Shown piece by piece: positions 17,165 through 26,544 of a DNA stretch of 64,000 nucleotides (within the stretch, counting starts at the first letter, position 1; every line of letters starts with the position of its first letter). A program made the position numbers and the translations under genes. The notes under the pieces are model-generated. The model worked only from the letters and a program-made list of their open reading frames with translations. It was not told the origin of the DNA and searched no databases. The DNA comes from Streptococcus equi subsp. equi (lineage in GTDB: Bacteria > Bacillota > Bacilli > Lactobacillales > Streptococcaceae), in the NCBI GenBank assembly GCA_900637675.1, contig LR134389.1:186001-250000 (forward strand). The letters are read 5' to 3'.

Positions 17165-19498
17165 ATGACATTTTTAGAATTATTACAAAAGAAATTTTTT
17201 CCAAAAAAATACCAAGAAAAACAGGCCTTAAAGGAAAGGGCAGCCCAGCATATGGCTGACAAAGAGGCTACTACTCAGGCTACTGCCACTGCTTTGGCCG
17301 ATCAGGAGGCACAGGCAGGGCAGACTGAGAGGCAATCAGTCCTTCAACGCAGCAAGTCCTATGGGGTCAAAAGGAAAAATCGGCCGATCTGGCTTCAAAG
17401 GCTGGAGGCGATTTTGCCATCGCAGCAAGGTCCTATTCGCCGCTTTCTTCGTCGTTACCATGTTGGTAAAATCCTGCTGATTTTGATGGGTACCTTTGTC
17501 TTGCTGCTGGGGTCTTACCTTTTTTACCTTTCAAAGACAGCTAAGGTTTCTGACTTGCAGGACGCTCTTAAGGCGACGACAGTCATCTATGACCGCAAGG
17601 GAGAATATGCAGGCAGTCTTTCTGGTCAAAAGGGGACCTATGTGGAGCTTGACGCTATTTCAGATGATTTGGAAAAGGCGGTTATTGCCACAGAGGACCG
17701 TACCTTTTATACCAACAATGGTATTAATTTCAAGCGCTTTTTATTGGCTATTGTGACCGCAGGACGCTTTGGTGGAGGCTCGACCATTACTCAGCAGTTG
17801 GCTAAAAATGCTTATTTGTCCCAGGAGCAGAGCATTAAAAGAAAGGCGCGTGAGTTTTTCTTAGCACTTGAATTGACCAAGAAATACAGTAAAAATGACA
17901 TTTTGACCATGTATCTCAATAATTCCTATTTTGGAAATGGTATTTGGGGTGTTGAGGACGCCAGTCAAAAATATTTTGGTACCTCAGCAGCTAATCTAAC
18001 CTTGGACGAGGCAGCAACCCTTGCCGGTATGCTCAAGGGACCTGAAATTTACAATCCCTATTACTCAATCGAAAAGGCAACCAACCGTAGAGATACTGTT
18101 TTGTCAGCCATGGTTGACGCTGGAAAAATCAGCAAGCAGCAGGCACAAGAGGCCCAAGCTATTGGTATGGGGAACCGTTTAGCAGACACCTATGTCGGCA
18201 AGACAGATGATTATCAGTACCCATCTTATTTTGATGCTGTTATCAATGAGGCTATCTCGCGCTATGGCATCTCAGAAAAGGATATTGTCAATGATGGCTA
18301 CAAGATTTACACAGAGTTGGACCAAAATTACCAAGCAGGCATGCAGACCACCTTTAATGAGGATAGCCTATTTCCTGTGTCTGAGTTTGACGGCAGCTCA
18401 GCTGAGGCGGCTAGTGTGGCTCTAGATCCTAAAACCGGAGCTGTCAGGGGGCTTGTTGGTCGTGTCAATAGCACAGAAAACCAGCCCTTTAGAAGCTTTA
18501 ACTATGCTACTCAAGCCAAGCGTAGCCCTGCTTCAACGATCAAGCCCCTAGTTGTTTATACTCCTGCTGTTGCAGCAGGCTGGTCACTGGAGCACGAACT
18601 GCCAAACAGCGTTCAGGATTTTGGCGGTTATCAGCCGCATAATTATGGCAATTACGAATCAGAAACAATTCCTATGTATCAGGCTTTGGCTAATTCCTAC
18701 AATATTCCTGCTGTTTCAATTCTGGATCAGTTGGGGGTGGATAAGGCCTTTAGCTATGGTGAAAAATTTGGTTTGAAGATGAGTGAAACCAAAAAGGAGC
18801 TTGGAGTGGCGCTTGGTAGTGGTGTCACCACCAATCCGCTTGAGATGGCACAGGCCTATGCAGTCTTTGCCAATGGTGGTGTCAAGCATATTGCCCACCT
18901 GATTACCAGAATTGAAAATGCTAAAGGCAAGGTTATCAAGACCTTTACAGACAAAACCAAGCGGGTTATCAGTCAATCAGTGGCTGATAAGATGACTAGC
19001 ATGATGCTTGGAACCTTTTCTAATGGTACAGCTGTTAATGCCAATGTCTATGGCTATACTCTGGCTGGTAAAACAGGGACCACAGAAACTGACTTTAACC
19101 CGGACCTTTCCGGTGATCAGTGGGTCATTGGCTACACGCCAGACGTTGTTATCAGTCAATGGGTTGGCTTCAATCAAACCGATGAGCATCATTATTTATC
19201 AGATTCAAGTGCGGGCACTGCCTCAGCAATTTTTAGCACCCAAGCCTCTTATATATTGCCATATACCAAAGGAAGCCAATTCAAGGTCGATAACGCTTAC
19301 GCTCAAAACGGTATTTCAGCGGTTTATGGGATTAATGAGACCAATACGCAAGCAGGTATTGATTCTCAATCCATCATTGATAGTCTTAGAAAGTCAGCCG
19401 AGGAAGCTTCAAAGTCTATTTCAGAGGCAGTTGATCAATCTGGTCTCAGAGAAAAGGCGCAAAGTATCTGGAAGAGTATTGTTGACTACTTTAGATAG
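17165..19498 (+). CDS. pbp2A: Class A penicillin-binding protein 2A (bifunctional)
   Basis: Peptidoglycan glycosyltransferase/transpeptidase of 777 aa. A basic, Gln-rich cytoplasmic tail (about 1-95) is followed by a membrane anchor (ILLILMGTFVLLLGSYLFYL). The GT51 domain has EDRTFYTNNGINFKRF (catalytic Glu about 178), GGSTITQQLAKN and KRKAREFFLALELTKKYSK. The transpeptidase domain has SPASTIKP (active Ser about 457), the SYN box NSYN and KTGTTE (about 636). A Ser-rich tail follows. The order pbp2A-rpmG-secE-nusG is standard in streptococci. The product works at the septal and lateral cell wall. Confidence 0.95.
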   Translation: MTFLELLQKKFFPKKYQEKQALKERAAQHMADKEATTQATATALADQEAQAGQTERQSVLQRSKSYGVKRKNRPIWLQRLEAILPSQQGPIRRFLRRYHVGKILLILMGTFVLLLGSYLFYLSKTAKVSDLQDALKATTVIYDRKGEYAGSLSGQKGTYVELDAISDDLEKAVIATEDRTFYTNNGINFKRFLLAIVTAGRFGGGSTITQQLAKNAYLSQEQSIKRKAREFFLALELTKKYSKNDILTMYLNNSYFGNGIWGVEDASQKYFGTSAANLTLDEAATLAGMLKGPEIYNPYYSIEKATNRRDTVLSAMVDAGKISKQQAQEAQAIGMGNRLADTYVGKTDDYQYPSYFDAVINEAISRYGISEKDIVNDGYKIYTELDQNYQAGMQTTFNEDSLFPVSEFDGSSAEAASVALDPKTGAVRGLVGRVNSTENQPFRSFNYATQAKRSPASTIKPLVVYTPAVAAGWSLEHELPNSVQDFGGYQPHNYGNYESETIPMYQALANSYNIPAVSILDQLGVDKAFSYGEKFGLKMSETKKELGVALGSGVTTNPLEMAQAYAVFANGGVKHIAHLITRIENAKGKVIKTFTDKTKRVISQSVADKMTSMMLGTFSNGTAVNANVYGYTLAGKTGTTETDFNPDLSGDQWVIGYTPDVVISQWVGFNQTDEHHYLSDSSAGTASAIFSTQASYILPYTKGSQFKVDNAYAQNGISAVYGINETNTQAGIDSQSIIDSLRKSAEEASKSISEAVDQSGLREKAQSIWKSIVDYFR

Positions 19499-19546
19499 CT
19501 TGCGAAAATATCTAAATCGTGTTAGAATAATCACTACGGAGGCGTT

Positions 19547-19699
19547 ATGGCACAGAAAAAAGCAAGCCTAGCGTGTGTAGAATGTGGCAGCCGCAATTAT
19601 TCTATCGGGATTAGTAGCACGCCTAGACCAACACGACTAGAAGTCAATAAGTTTTGCAAATATTGTAAAGCATACACCTTACACAAAGAAACACGTTAG
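19547..19699 (+). CDS. rpmG: 50S ribosomal protein L33
   Basis: A 50-aa zinc-ribbon form of L33, with [10 protein letters not shown] and [14 protein letters not shown] giving the four metal-binding cysteines (a C+ paralogue). The start follows ACGGAGGCGTT. It lies directly between pbp2A and secE, the usual streptococcal order. Confidence 0.96.
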   Translation: MAQKKASLACVECGSRNYSIGISSTPRPTRLEVNKFCKYCKAYTLHKETR

Positions 19700-19710
19700 A
19701 GGAGAGCCTG

Positions 19711-19887
19711 ATGGGATTCATTAGTGGGATTTTTAAGCTTTTAAGGGATACAACTTGGCCGGATCGTAAGCAGCGCTGGAAGGACTTTATTTCTGTCCTT
19801 GAGTATACAGCATTCTTTACGGTAATCATCTTTATCTTTGACCAGTTGCTATCAAAAGGCATTTTATCATTGATTAATTTATTCTAA
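19711..19887 (+). CDS. secE: Preprotein translocase subunit SecE
   Basis: A 58-aa single-span subunit of the SecYEG channel. It has the conserved amphipathic helix TTWPDRKQRWKDF, then a membrane segment, YTAFFTVIIFIFDQLL. It begins 11 bases after rpmG, with GAGGAGAG as its ribosome binding site. Confidence 0.95.
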   Translation: MGFISGIFKLLRDTTWPDRKQRWKDFISVLEYTAFFTVIIFIFDQLLSKGILSLINLF

Positions 19888-19937
19888 GTCATTGCAATGA
19901 TGAGACCTGTTATGATTAAAATTGCTTGGAAAAGCCT

Positions 19938-19968
19938 AGGCTGAAACAATCGTTTCGGCCTTTTTGAG
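19938..19968 (+). terminator. Terminator downstream of secE
   Basis: GGCTGAAAC-AAT-CGTTTCGGCC followed by TTTTT (one wobble pair). Confidence 0.75.
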
Positions 19969-20186
19969 TGCGATGGGCAGGTTGTACTCTGATAGATGCA
20001 AGACCAATAGACCACCTACTATGCGGGTGCGTAAAGGGGTTGATAGCTACCGATAGTTAAGGGCTATAGCAAGTAGAAAGGCTTGCAGCTCAGCTGATCC
20101 GCTGTTATGACTAAAGGCATTGACCAGAAAGGTTCGTTGGCAGCCAACAAAGTGCTCTTACCCTGCTATGAGGGGCTATTAATGCG
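19969..20186. other. Spacer between secE and nusG, no gene seen
   Basis: About 220 bases with no convincing ORF or structured RNA. Several short repeats of TGATAG/CTATAG type are present. It ends at the nusG promoter. Confidence 0.4.
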
Positions 20187-20215
20187 TTGACAGCCAATCC
20201 TTCTTCTATTATAAT
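20187..20215 (+). promoter_or_regulatory. Strong nusG promoter
   Basis: Perfect consensus TTGACA (20187-20192) - 17 bases - TATAAT (20210-20215). nusG is thus separated from secE by a terminator and has its own promoter. A second TATAAT at 20258 abuts the ribosome binding site. Confidence 0.9.
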
Positions 20216-20277
20216 GAAAGTGTGATAACAGCAATGCAAAGGCCAGCAGAGGCTTTTTTATAATGAAAGGAAGTAAC

Positions 20278-20823
20278 ATGTTAGATTCTTTTGATAAGGG
20301 CTGGTTTGTCCTTCAAACTTACTCAGGCTATGAAAATAAAGTAAAAGAAAACCTTTTGCAGCGTGCTCAAACCTATAACATGCTAGACAATATTCTCCGC
20401 GTTGAGATTCCTACCCAAACGGTAAATGTTGAAAAAAATGGTCAGGTCAAAGAGGTTGAGGAAAACCGCTTCCCAGGATATGTTTTGGTTGAGATGGTTA
20501 TGACTGATGACGCTTGGTTTGTTGTTCGTAACACACCAAATGTGACAGGCTTTGTCGGATCGCATGGGAACCGCTCAAAACCAACCCCTCTACTTGAAGA
20601 GGAGATTCGTGCTATCCTGTTGTCAATGGGACAAACTGTTGATGTCTTTGATACCAACATTAAAGAGGGCGATATGGTTCAAATCATTGATGGCGCCTTT
20701 ATCGGGCAAGAGGGTCGTGTCGTAGAAATTGAAAACAACAAGGTCAAGCTCATGCTTAATATGTTTGGCTCAGAAACCTTAGCAGAGGTCGAGCTTTACC
20801 AAATCGCAGAGCTATCGTCCTGA
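20278..20823 (+). CDS. nusG: Transcription termination/antitermination factor NusG
   Basis: Binds RNA polymerase and links it to ribosomes and Rho. The NGN domain begins WFVLQTYSGYENKVKENL with FPGYVLVEMVMTDDAWFVVRNTPNVTGFVG. The KOW domain has VQIIDGAFIGQEGRVVEIENNKVKL. The start at 20278 (MLDSFDKGW) is preferred because the upstream in-frame ATG 20263 overlaps the GAAAGGAAG ribosome binding site. Length is 181 aa, as expected. Confidence 0.96.
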   Translation: MLDSFDKGWFVLQTYSGYENKVKENLLQRAQTYNMLDNILRVEIPTQTVNVEKNGQVKEVEENRFPGYVLVEMVMTDDAWFVVRNTPNVTGFVGSHGNRSKPTPLLEEEIRAILLSMGQTVDVFDTNIKEGDMVQIIDGAFIGQEGRVVEIENNKVKLMLNMFGSETLAEVELYQIAELSS

Positions 20824-20860
20824 TAGGCTCCTAAAGCTATTATTCATACCATAAAAATAA

Positions 20861-20905
20861 AAGGCTGGCATCGGCTCTCTAAAATACCGATGTTAGGCCT
20901 TTTTT
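20861..20905 (+). terminator. nusG terminator
   Basis: AGGCTGGCATCGG and CCGATGTTAGGCCT pair (with one or two mismatches), followed by TTTTTT. Confidence 0.8.
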
Positions 20906-21759
20906 GTTGGTCTTCTACAACCAAGACTCAAATTAACCAAACCCTAAAAAGAGTCATTTTTCCTTCGCTTTTTAAGTCTCTAACTGATCGCCCTAGCTTA
21001 TTTTTAATCTAGTAATCGCAACAGGTCAAGAGTTAAATGATATCGCGCCGTTATTGATTGGTATAGACAAAAATACGCTCAAAAAAAGAAAAAAGGATAG
21101 GTAATATAGTCCTGGTTTGCTTGATAGATGGTGGTTGGCAACCAACCATTCGAGTACTTTCCTTAACTATAAACTCCTAATCAATTCTAGCGTTTAAAAA
21201 TAAGATTATTCTTGGAGGGAAGCAAAGAGCTTCTCTCCTTTTTGAGTTGTAGCATTCTTGATCCTGATCTTATAAGCAGAGTCCTGTTTGCCGGGCTGTT
21301 GAGATGAATAAGGGCATTTCTATAGTGATTATATAGTGTTGCAGATGTGTGTATGGTTTAAGGTCTAAATACCCTTCAAGCTTAGTTCTTGGGTAGTCAG
21401 TTCGGATTGGCTGGCTGATTTTTAAGCCTTTAATGGCTTAGTGGTAAGACAAACCAGATTACATTTGCTAAAAAGTCCCTAAGGCTACAATCATTTTTTG
21501 TGACTAATATAAAAACTAGACCTTTTGGGATTTGTAATAATTTAGATTATTGTTTTTAAAATTAGCAAATATTAAACGCTTTTTTATTGAAGATACAGAT
21601 GATAGTAATGGCAGAGCTAAAAAATAAGAGAAAATAAAAAAGTCTACAATTTATAATGTAATAAAAAAATGAGTTGACTGTTGTGTTTTAAAGGCTTTTG
21701 TCTATTTGTAATCGGTTAATTTGCAAACAATTCTAAGGTATTTCTGGCTAATAGTATGC
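20906..21759. other. Long non-coding stretch with a gene remnant and a terminator
   Basis: No intact gene. A short open stretch at about 21006-21104 (VIATGQELNDIAPLLIGIDK) looks like the tail of a lost gene. GGAGGGAAGC-AAAGA-GCTTCTCTCC-TTTTT at 21212-21244 is a good terminator with no gene in front of it. From memory of S. pyogenes, the nga-ifs-slo toxin genes lie between nusG and leuS; here this gap and the mga/M-like locus stand instead. Confidence 0.45.
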
Positions 21760-21765
21760 TATAAT
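21760..21765 (+). promoter_or_regulatory. Extended -10 promoter of the mga-like gene
   Basis: TGCTATAAT (an extended -10 ending at 21765), about 100 bases ahead of the start. Confidence 0.5.
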
Positions 21766-21862
21766 GTAATACTGTTCTACAACCGACATTAAGAGTTAAT
21801 GAAATAGTGTTGTGTTGTGGTAAGTTTTTAATCAGGAAGAGTATATTTAGGAGCTAGATACC

Positions 21863-23030
21863 ATGTCTATAGAGAATCTCTTTACCAAGCAGCAGTGGCG
21901 AGAGCTTGAGTTGATTACTTTATTAAGTGAAACGAAAAATCCATTATATTATAAAGATGCTTGTCAGATGCTGGATTGTTCGGTTTTAACGCTGCAATCG
22001 TGTATCACGAATTCTGTTTTTATGGAAGATTTAGGCAAGCTGTTCTACAAGGATTCTCAATTTCATATTCATTACAATCATCAAAGTGGCTTAAAGGAGG
22101 TTTATCGGAGAGCCTTGCTAGAGTCTCCTTCTCTTCAGTTGATGTCGGCCTTGTTTTTTGATGATTTTGCGTCATTAGATGATCTTGCAGAGGCACTTTT
22201 TATTAGCTTGTCAACCTTAAAGCGCTTGATTCGTAAAACCAATCTCTATTTAAAAGAGCATTTTGATATTATCATTTCGGCTAAGCCCATTCGTGTAGTT
22301 GGAGATGAATACAATATTAGACTGTTTTACATCAAGTATTTTTCAGAAGCATATACCTTTTCTGAATGGCCTTTTGCTTCTCTACTTAATGAAAACCACC
22401 ATGAGCAATTTGTTCAATTAATGGCATCTTTGATAGAGGTTAAGATTGATTTTGCGATTTTTCGTCAACTCAAGCTATTAAGTGCGGTTAATCTCATTCG
22501 CTACCTCAAAGGCTTTAAAATTGGGAAGCATAAAGCACTGAGTAGTCTTTCATTGGAGTTGTTACAGGATTCTCAGGAGATGAAAAAGCTGTCGCATTTG
22601 TTTGTGCTTAAATTTTCAGTACCGCTTGATGAGCTTGTCTTGTCAGAAATGTTTTCCAATTATTTAGATGATGATTTGGTATTAGAAAAATCCTTGCAGG
22701 TAGATAAGGTTAAGGAGGAGGTTCCGGGTCCTCAGTCCTTGCTGAGCTGGATAGATTTGCTTAGTGAAATGGAGGGAGCTACAGGTATTGTATTGCCAAA
22801 TAAATATGAGGTTGCCAGATATCTTCATGCCACTGTTATTTTAGGAGTGGAGGATATTAGTGAAAGCTTTCTGATTTACGATTATAAAAAGGATTACTTG
22901 GCCTTCTTTAAGGAGCATTATACCTATGTTTATTTTAGGTTTACCGATTATGTGAAGAGGCTATTTAAGGACGGGGATATGGAGCTTGCTACTAATTTGC
23001 TCAACAATTTGGTTTATTCCTTGCTGATAG
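21863..23030 (+). pseudogene. Mga-like virulence regulator, 5' part (split by IS copy C)
   Basis: The N-terminal 389 residues of an Mga-family (PRD-containing) stand-alone regulator. They include the first HTH region near residues 8-70 and the second, LDDLAEALFISLSTLKRLIRKTN, with the family motif AKPIRVVGDEYNIRLFYIKYF. The coding frame runs to codon ATA at 23027-23029 and is then cut by the insertion. Removing the IS and one copy of the TAG duplication joins it exactly in frame to 24463-24812. The intact protein would be 505 aa, close to Mga length. Mga activates M-protein-type surface genes, and an M-like gene lies directly downstream. Confidence 0.85.
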
Positions 23031-23084
23031 TGAACTGCCCCCCAAAAGTTAGACATAAAATCTAACAATTGGGGGGCTATTTTT

Positions 23085-23600
23085 ATGACATTGAGTTATG
23101 AAGACAAGGTTCAAATCTATGAGCTACGGCACATTGGAAAGTCCATTAAATGCTTATCAGAAAAGTTTAGTATTGCAGAATCTGACCTCAAATACATGAT
23201 TCGCCTGATTGACAGGTATGGGTTAGCCATTGTCCAAAAAGGTAAGAATAGTTATTATTCTCCAGAACTGAAGCAAGAGATAATAGATAAAGTTCTGATT
23301 GATGGTCAATCTCAAAAACAGACGTCCTTAGACTATGCTTTACCAAATTCTAGTATGCTTTCAAGGTGGATAGCGCAATACAAGAAAAACGGCTATACTA
23401 TTCTTGAGAAAAGAAGAGGGAGGCCACCAAAGATGGGACGTCAACCAAAGAAGACTTTAGAACAAATGACAGAGTTGGAGCGACTCCAAAAAGAATTAGA
23501 CTACCTTAGAGCGGAGAATGCTGTGCTAAAAAAGCTGAGAGAATACCGGTTGAGGGACGAAGCAAAGCTCAAAGAGCAACAGAAATCATCCAAGAATTAA
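23085..23600 (+). CDS. IS3-family transposase OrfA, copy C
   Basis: The 171-aa helix-turn-helix subunit, identical in protein to copy A. The start [16 protein letters not shown] is only about 15 bases from the inner edge of the inverted repeat. The slippery CTAAAAAAG near 23525 lies in the coiled-coil codons LKK and directs -1 frameshifting into orfB. Confidence 0.9.
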   Translation: MTLSYEDKVQIYELRHIGKSIKCLSEKFSIAESDLKYMIRLIDRYGLAIVQKGKNSYYSPELKQEIIDKVLIDGQSQKQTSLDYALPNSSMLSRWIAQYKKNGYTILEKRRGRPPKMGRQPKKTLEQMTELERLQKELDYLRAENAVLKKLREYRLRDEAKLKEQQKSSKN

Positions 23601-23623
23601 TCGGTCAATTTTCTCTAGCAACT

Positions 23624-24427
23624 TTGCTTGAAATCCTTGATTTATCGCGGTCAACCTATTATTATCAAGTCAAGCAACTAGCTCAAGAAGATAAGGACAT
23701 GGACTTAAAGGAGCTCATTCAAGGCATCTATGATGAACATCATGGCAATTATGGCTATCGTCGCATTCATCTGGAACTAAGAAATCGTGGTTTTATCGTC
23801 AATCACAAAAAAGTACAACGTTTGATGACTGTCATGGGCTTAAAAGCTCGTATCCGTCGTAAGCGCAAGTATTCTTCTTACAAAGGTGAGGTTGGCAAAA
23901 AGGCTGATAATCTGATTAAACGTCAGTTTGAAGGTTCTAAGCCCTACGAGAAGTGCTATACCGATGTGACGGAATTTACCTTACCTGAGGGGAAACTCTA
24001 TCTATCGCCTGTTCTTGACGGCTATAACAGTGAGATTATTGATTTCACCCTGTCTCGATCGCCTGACTTGAAGCAAGTACAAACCATGCTTGAGAAGGCT
24101 TTTCCAGCGGATTCGTACAATGGAACGATTCTCCACAGCGATCAAGGCTGGCAATATCAACATCAGTCTTATCATCACTTTTTGGAGACTAAAGGCATTC
24201 GTCCATCCATGTCTCGCAAGGGAAATAGTCCAGATAATGGGATGATGGAGTCCTTCTTTGGTATTCTCAAATCTGAGATGTTTTACGGCCTTGAGACAAC
24301 TTATCAATCCCTTAATGAGCTCGAACAAGCAATCACTGAATACATCTTTTACTACAACAACAAACGCATTAAAGCAAAGCTAAAAGGACTTAGCCCTGTG
24401 CAATACAGAACTAAATCCTTTCACTAA
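23624..24427 (+). CDS. IS3-family transposase OrfB, copy C
   Basis: DDE transposase subunit of 267 aa from TTG; the frame is open upstream to the slippery site, so OrfAB is the likely active product. The motifs [17 protein letters not shown] and [14 protein letters not shown] are present. The end reads AITEYIFYY where copies A and B read AITDYIFYY. Confidence 0.9.
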   Translation: MLEILDLSRSTYYYQVKQLAQEDKDMDLKELIQGIYDEHHGNYGYRRIHLELRNRGFIVNHKKVQRLMTVMGLKARIRRKRKYSSYKGEVGKKADNLIKRQFEGSKPYEKCYTDVTEFTLPEGKLYLSPVLDGYNSEIIDFTLSRSPDLKQVQTMLEKAFPADSYNGTILHSDQGWQYQHQSYHHFLETKGIRPSMSRKGNSPDNGMMESFFGILKSEMFYGLETTYQSLNELEQAITEYIFYYNNKRIKAKLKGLSPVQYRTKSFH

Positions 24428-24462
24428 TATGTCGTGTCCAACTTTTGGGGGTCAGTACATAG

Positions 24463-24812
24463 CCTGGGAGAATTTCTTTTTAACCATGTGTGAATTGATG
24501 AAAAAACCAAAGCTCTTGATTATAGAAAGAAGTCATGGCAGTACGGGAAGCTTTTTGAAAAAATACATTGGTGAATTTTTTGAGATTACCATTTTTGATA
24601 AATTAACCATAGAAGCCTTGTGTCTACAGCATGACTATGACGTCATTATTACTGATACGGTCATTAGGGGCTGTGAGCATGCTGATATCTTTTTCTTTAG
24701 TCGATTTGTGCCAACCGTTATAGTCGCCAAGCTTAACCATTATCTAAGAAAACGAATGGGTAGTATCTTTGAAACGAAAACAACTAACAAGCTTGGGAAC
24801 ATCGGCTATTGA
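24463..24812 (+). pseudogene. Mga-like virulence regulator, 3' part
   Basis: Continuation of the split regulator, in frame from GCC TGG GAG AAT: MKKPKLLIIERSHGSTGSFL, then a domain with PTVIVAKLNHYLRKRM, to TGA 24810-24812. This C-terminal part resembles the EIIB-like domain of Mga proteins. It cannot be expressed as part of the regulator while the IS is present. Confidence 0.85.
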
Positions 24813-24986
24813 TAGATATCGGTATATTTCATTAAAATAGCCACAACTTGTCATGGTGTAAAATTAGTGAGCTTTGTTAATCCAATAAAATTAGGTAGAA
24901 TATAGCTATAGGCCAACGTGTAATTCCCTTAGGGAGTAGGTGCTTTGGTCTGGGAAAGAGAAAAATAAAAAGGAGAAACAAACAAC

Positions 24987-25956
24987 ATGAAGAGTTGTAA
25001 ATCAACCCTAGTTTAGATAAAAAGATTAATTCTTCTATTGGTATCAAAGGAAGTAATTTTATTTCCTCAAAACTTTTAGCGAATTTAAAGACTCGCATCG
25101 ACTCTGAAGCTACTTTGAAAGCAGAAACAACTCAATTGAAAGCCGATATAGAAAGAGAAAAACTTACTTCTAAAGAATTAAGCACTAAACTGGAAGAGGT
25201 AACATCAGATCGTGATAATGCTCTCAGTGAATCTGCCGATCTTGCCAACAAACTCTCAGTAGCTCAAGCAGAAGCAGATCGTTTAAGTCAGGCTGTTGAT
25301 AGTCTGGGTCGATTGACTAACTCTGCTAAGCGTGAGCTCACAGAGAAGCTTGCTGAGATTGATCAATTAACACAGGACAAGGTTAAAGCAGAGACTGACC
25401 TTGAAACTGCTAATGCTAACATCACAACACTTCAAGAGGAGCTGGCAGGTGCTAAGGCTAATGTTGATAAGCTTGCAAAGGAAAAAGCTGCGGCAGATCA
25501 GGCACTTGCTGAAGCTAATGCAAGAGTATCAAATCTTGGGCAAGAGGTAGCAGCAGCTAATAATAGAGTGGCTGACCTTGAAGCGCAATTAGCTGAAAAA
25601 ACAGCCGAGCTTGATGTGGTTAAGGCAGACAAGGCAGAGCTTGAGGCTAAGGTTAAGGAGCTTCAAAGCCTGCTTGAGCAAAAGGATCGTAGCAATGCTG
25701 ATCTTCAAGCTAACATTGAGCGCTTGAAGCAGGAGCTTGCTGACAAGTTTAAGGATCAGGCACAGCCTCGTTCTAAGACTCCTCAGGCATCGAACTCGGT
25801 TGCAAAGCAAAAGCAAGTAAGCCAGCCGCAAAACCAGCAGGCCAGCTACCATCAACAGGTGAAGCTACTGCAAATCCATTTTTCACTGCTGCTGCAGTTG
25901 CGATTATGACAAGTGCAGGCCTAGTAACAGTCATGCCAAAACGCCAAAAAAATTAA
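24987..25956 (+). pseudogene. M-like coiled-coil surface protein, signal peptide lost and anchor out of frame
   Basis: A ribosome binding site (AAAGGAG, 24969) and ATG (24987) open a frame that stops after nine codons. The coiled-coil frame (from about 25008: INPSLDKKINSS) has no start or signal peptide. It runs through heptad-rich sequence with Leu/Lys/Glu repeats (LKADIEREK, LEAKVKELQSLLEQKDRSNADL), typical of M and SzP-type proteins. Near 25800 a one-base deletion shifts the frame. The wall anchor LPSTGE (25846-25863), membrane segment and MPKRQKN tail lie in the -1 frame, ending at TAA 25954-25956. Its loss, next to a broken mga-like gene, suggests the locus is dead. Confidence 0.82.
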
Positions 25957-26037
25957 GCTATTCTCAATTCTCTCCCCTTTAACTATTGTTTTATAGCATT
26001 TTACTAATGGACATTGGCATTCCTATAAACTCTATTG

Positions 26038-26075
26038 AGCTTCTTATCTGATAGCAAGGATAAGGGGCTTTTTAG
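26038..26075 (+). terminator. Terminator after the M-like pseudogene
   Basis: AGCTTCTTATC and GATAAGGGGCT pair, followed by TTTTT. Confidence 0.7.
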
Positions 26076-26501
26076 TAGCTTAGCAAGCACTCCTTGGTCA
26101 AGCTCAATACCTCTTTGAGAGCTTAAAACTAGAGCTAGACCAGATCTAAAACCAAGTGAGATGATAGCGGATATTTGGCTGTTTTATGAGTTGGCTCGTA
26201 AGGCTTGAGCTTATGCGTCGCAGAGACGCGCTATCTAGTCTAAAGGGCTTTAGCAATGTCGTGACAAACGCATGAAGACAGTTACACTTTCTCATAGCGA
26301 GTTTTTATCATCAGTATAGTTTTTTTGGCAATATGTTATGAAATAGTCAAATAGCAATCGAGAAACTGGTGATATTGCAATGCAAAACCGCTGAACATAG
26401 ATTAAAAAAATGCATGCAGCTAGAAAATGGTTACATGCATTTTTGTGATGCCGACGTCGTGGCAGCAATATTGCTTGCCCATTCCTAAAAGTCTGATATC
26501 G
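26076..26501. other. Intergenic region before leuS with a hairpin
   Basis: No gene seen. AAAAATGCATG (26406) and CATGCATTTTT (ending 26444) form a bidirectional terminator-like hairpin. I looked for a T-box leader (specifier loop and the T-box sequence) ahead of leuS and did not find one. Confidence 0.45.
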
Positions 26502-26510
26502 TGCTATAAT
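26502..26510 (+). promoter_or_regulatory. Extended -10 promoter of leuS
   Basis: TGCTATAAT, about 35 bases ahead of the start codon. No good -35. Confidence 0.6.
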
Positions 26511-26544
26511 AAGAAGACTAGACTTTTTACATGGGAGAATTCAC

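Larger units (their letters stand above)
23031..24459 (+). mobile_element. IS3-family (IS150-like) insertion sequence, copy C, inside the mga-like gene
   Basis: Ends TGAACTGCCCCCCAAAAG and the complement of TGTACTGACCCCCAAAAG. A 3-bp direct duplication TAG flanks it (23028-23030 and 24460-24462), the mark of a simple transposition. orfA and orfB with the A_AAA_AAG slippery site are intact. Its body is essentially identical to copy A except near the end of orfB. Confidence 0.95.

Noticed and set aside
19888..20260. Possible small RNA between secE and nusG
   Set aside because: A terminator and a strong nusG promoter are present, but no separate promoter-terminator pair defines an RNA.
26076..26544. 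T-box riboswitch ahead of leuS
   Set aside because: No specifier stem or T-box consensus could be found; only a simple hairpin and promoter.
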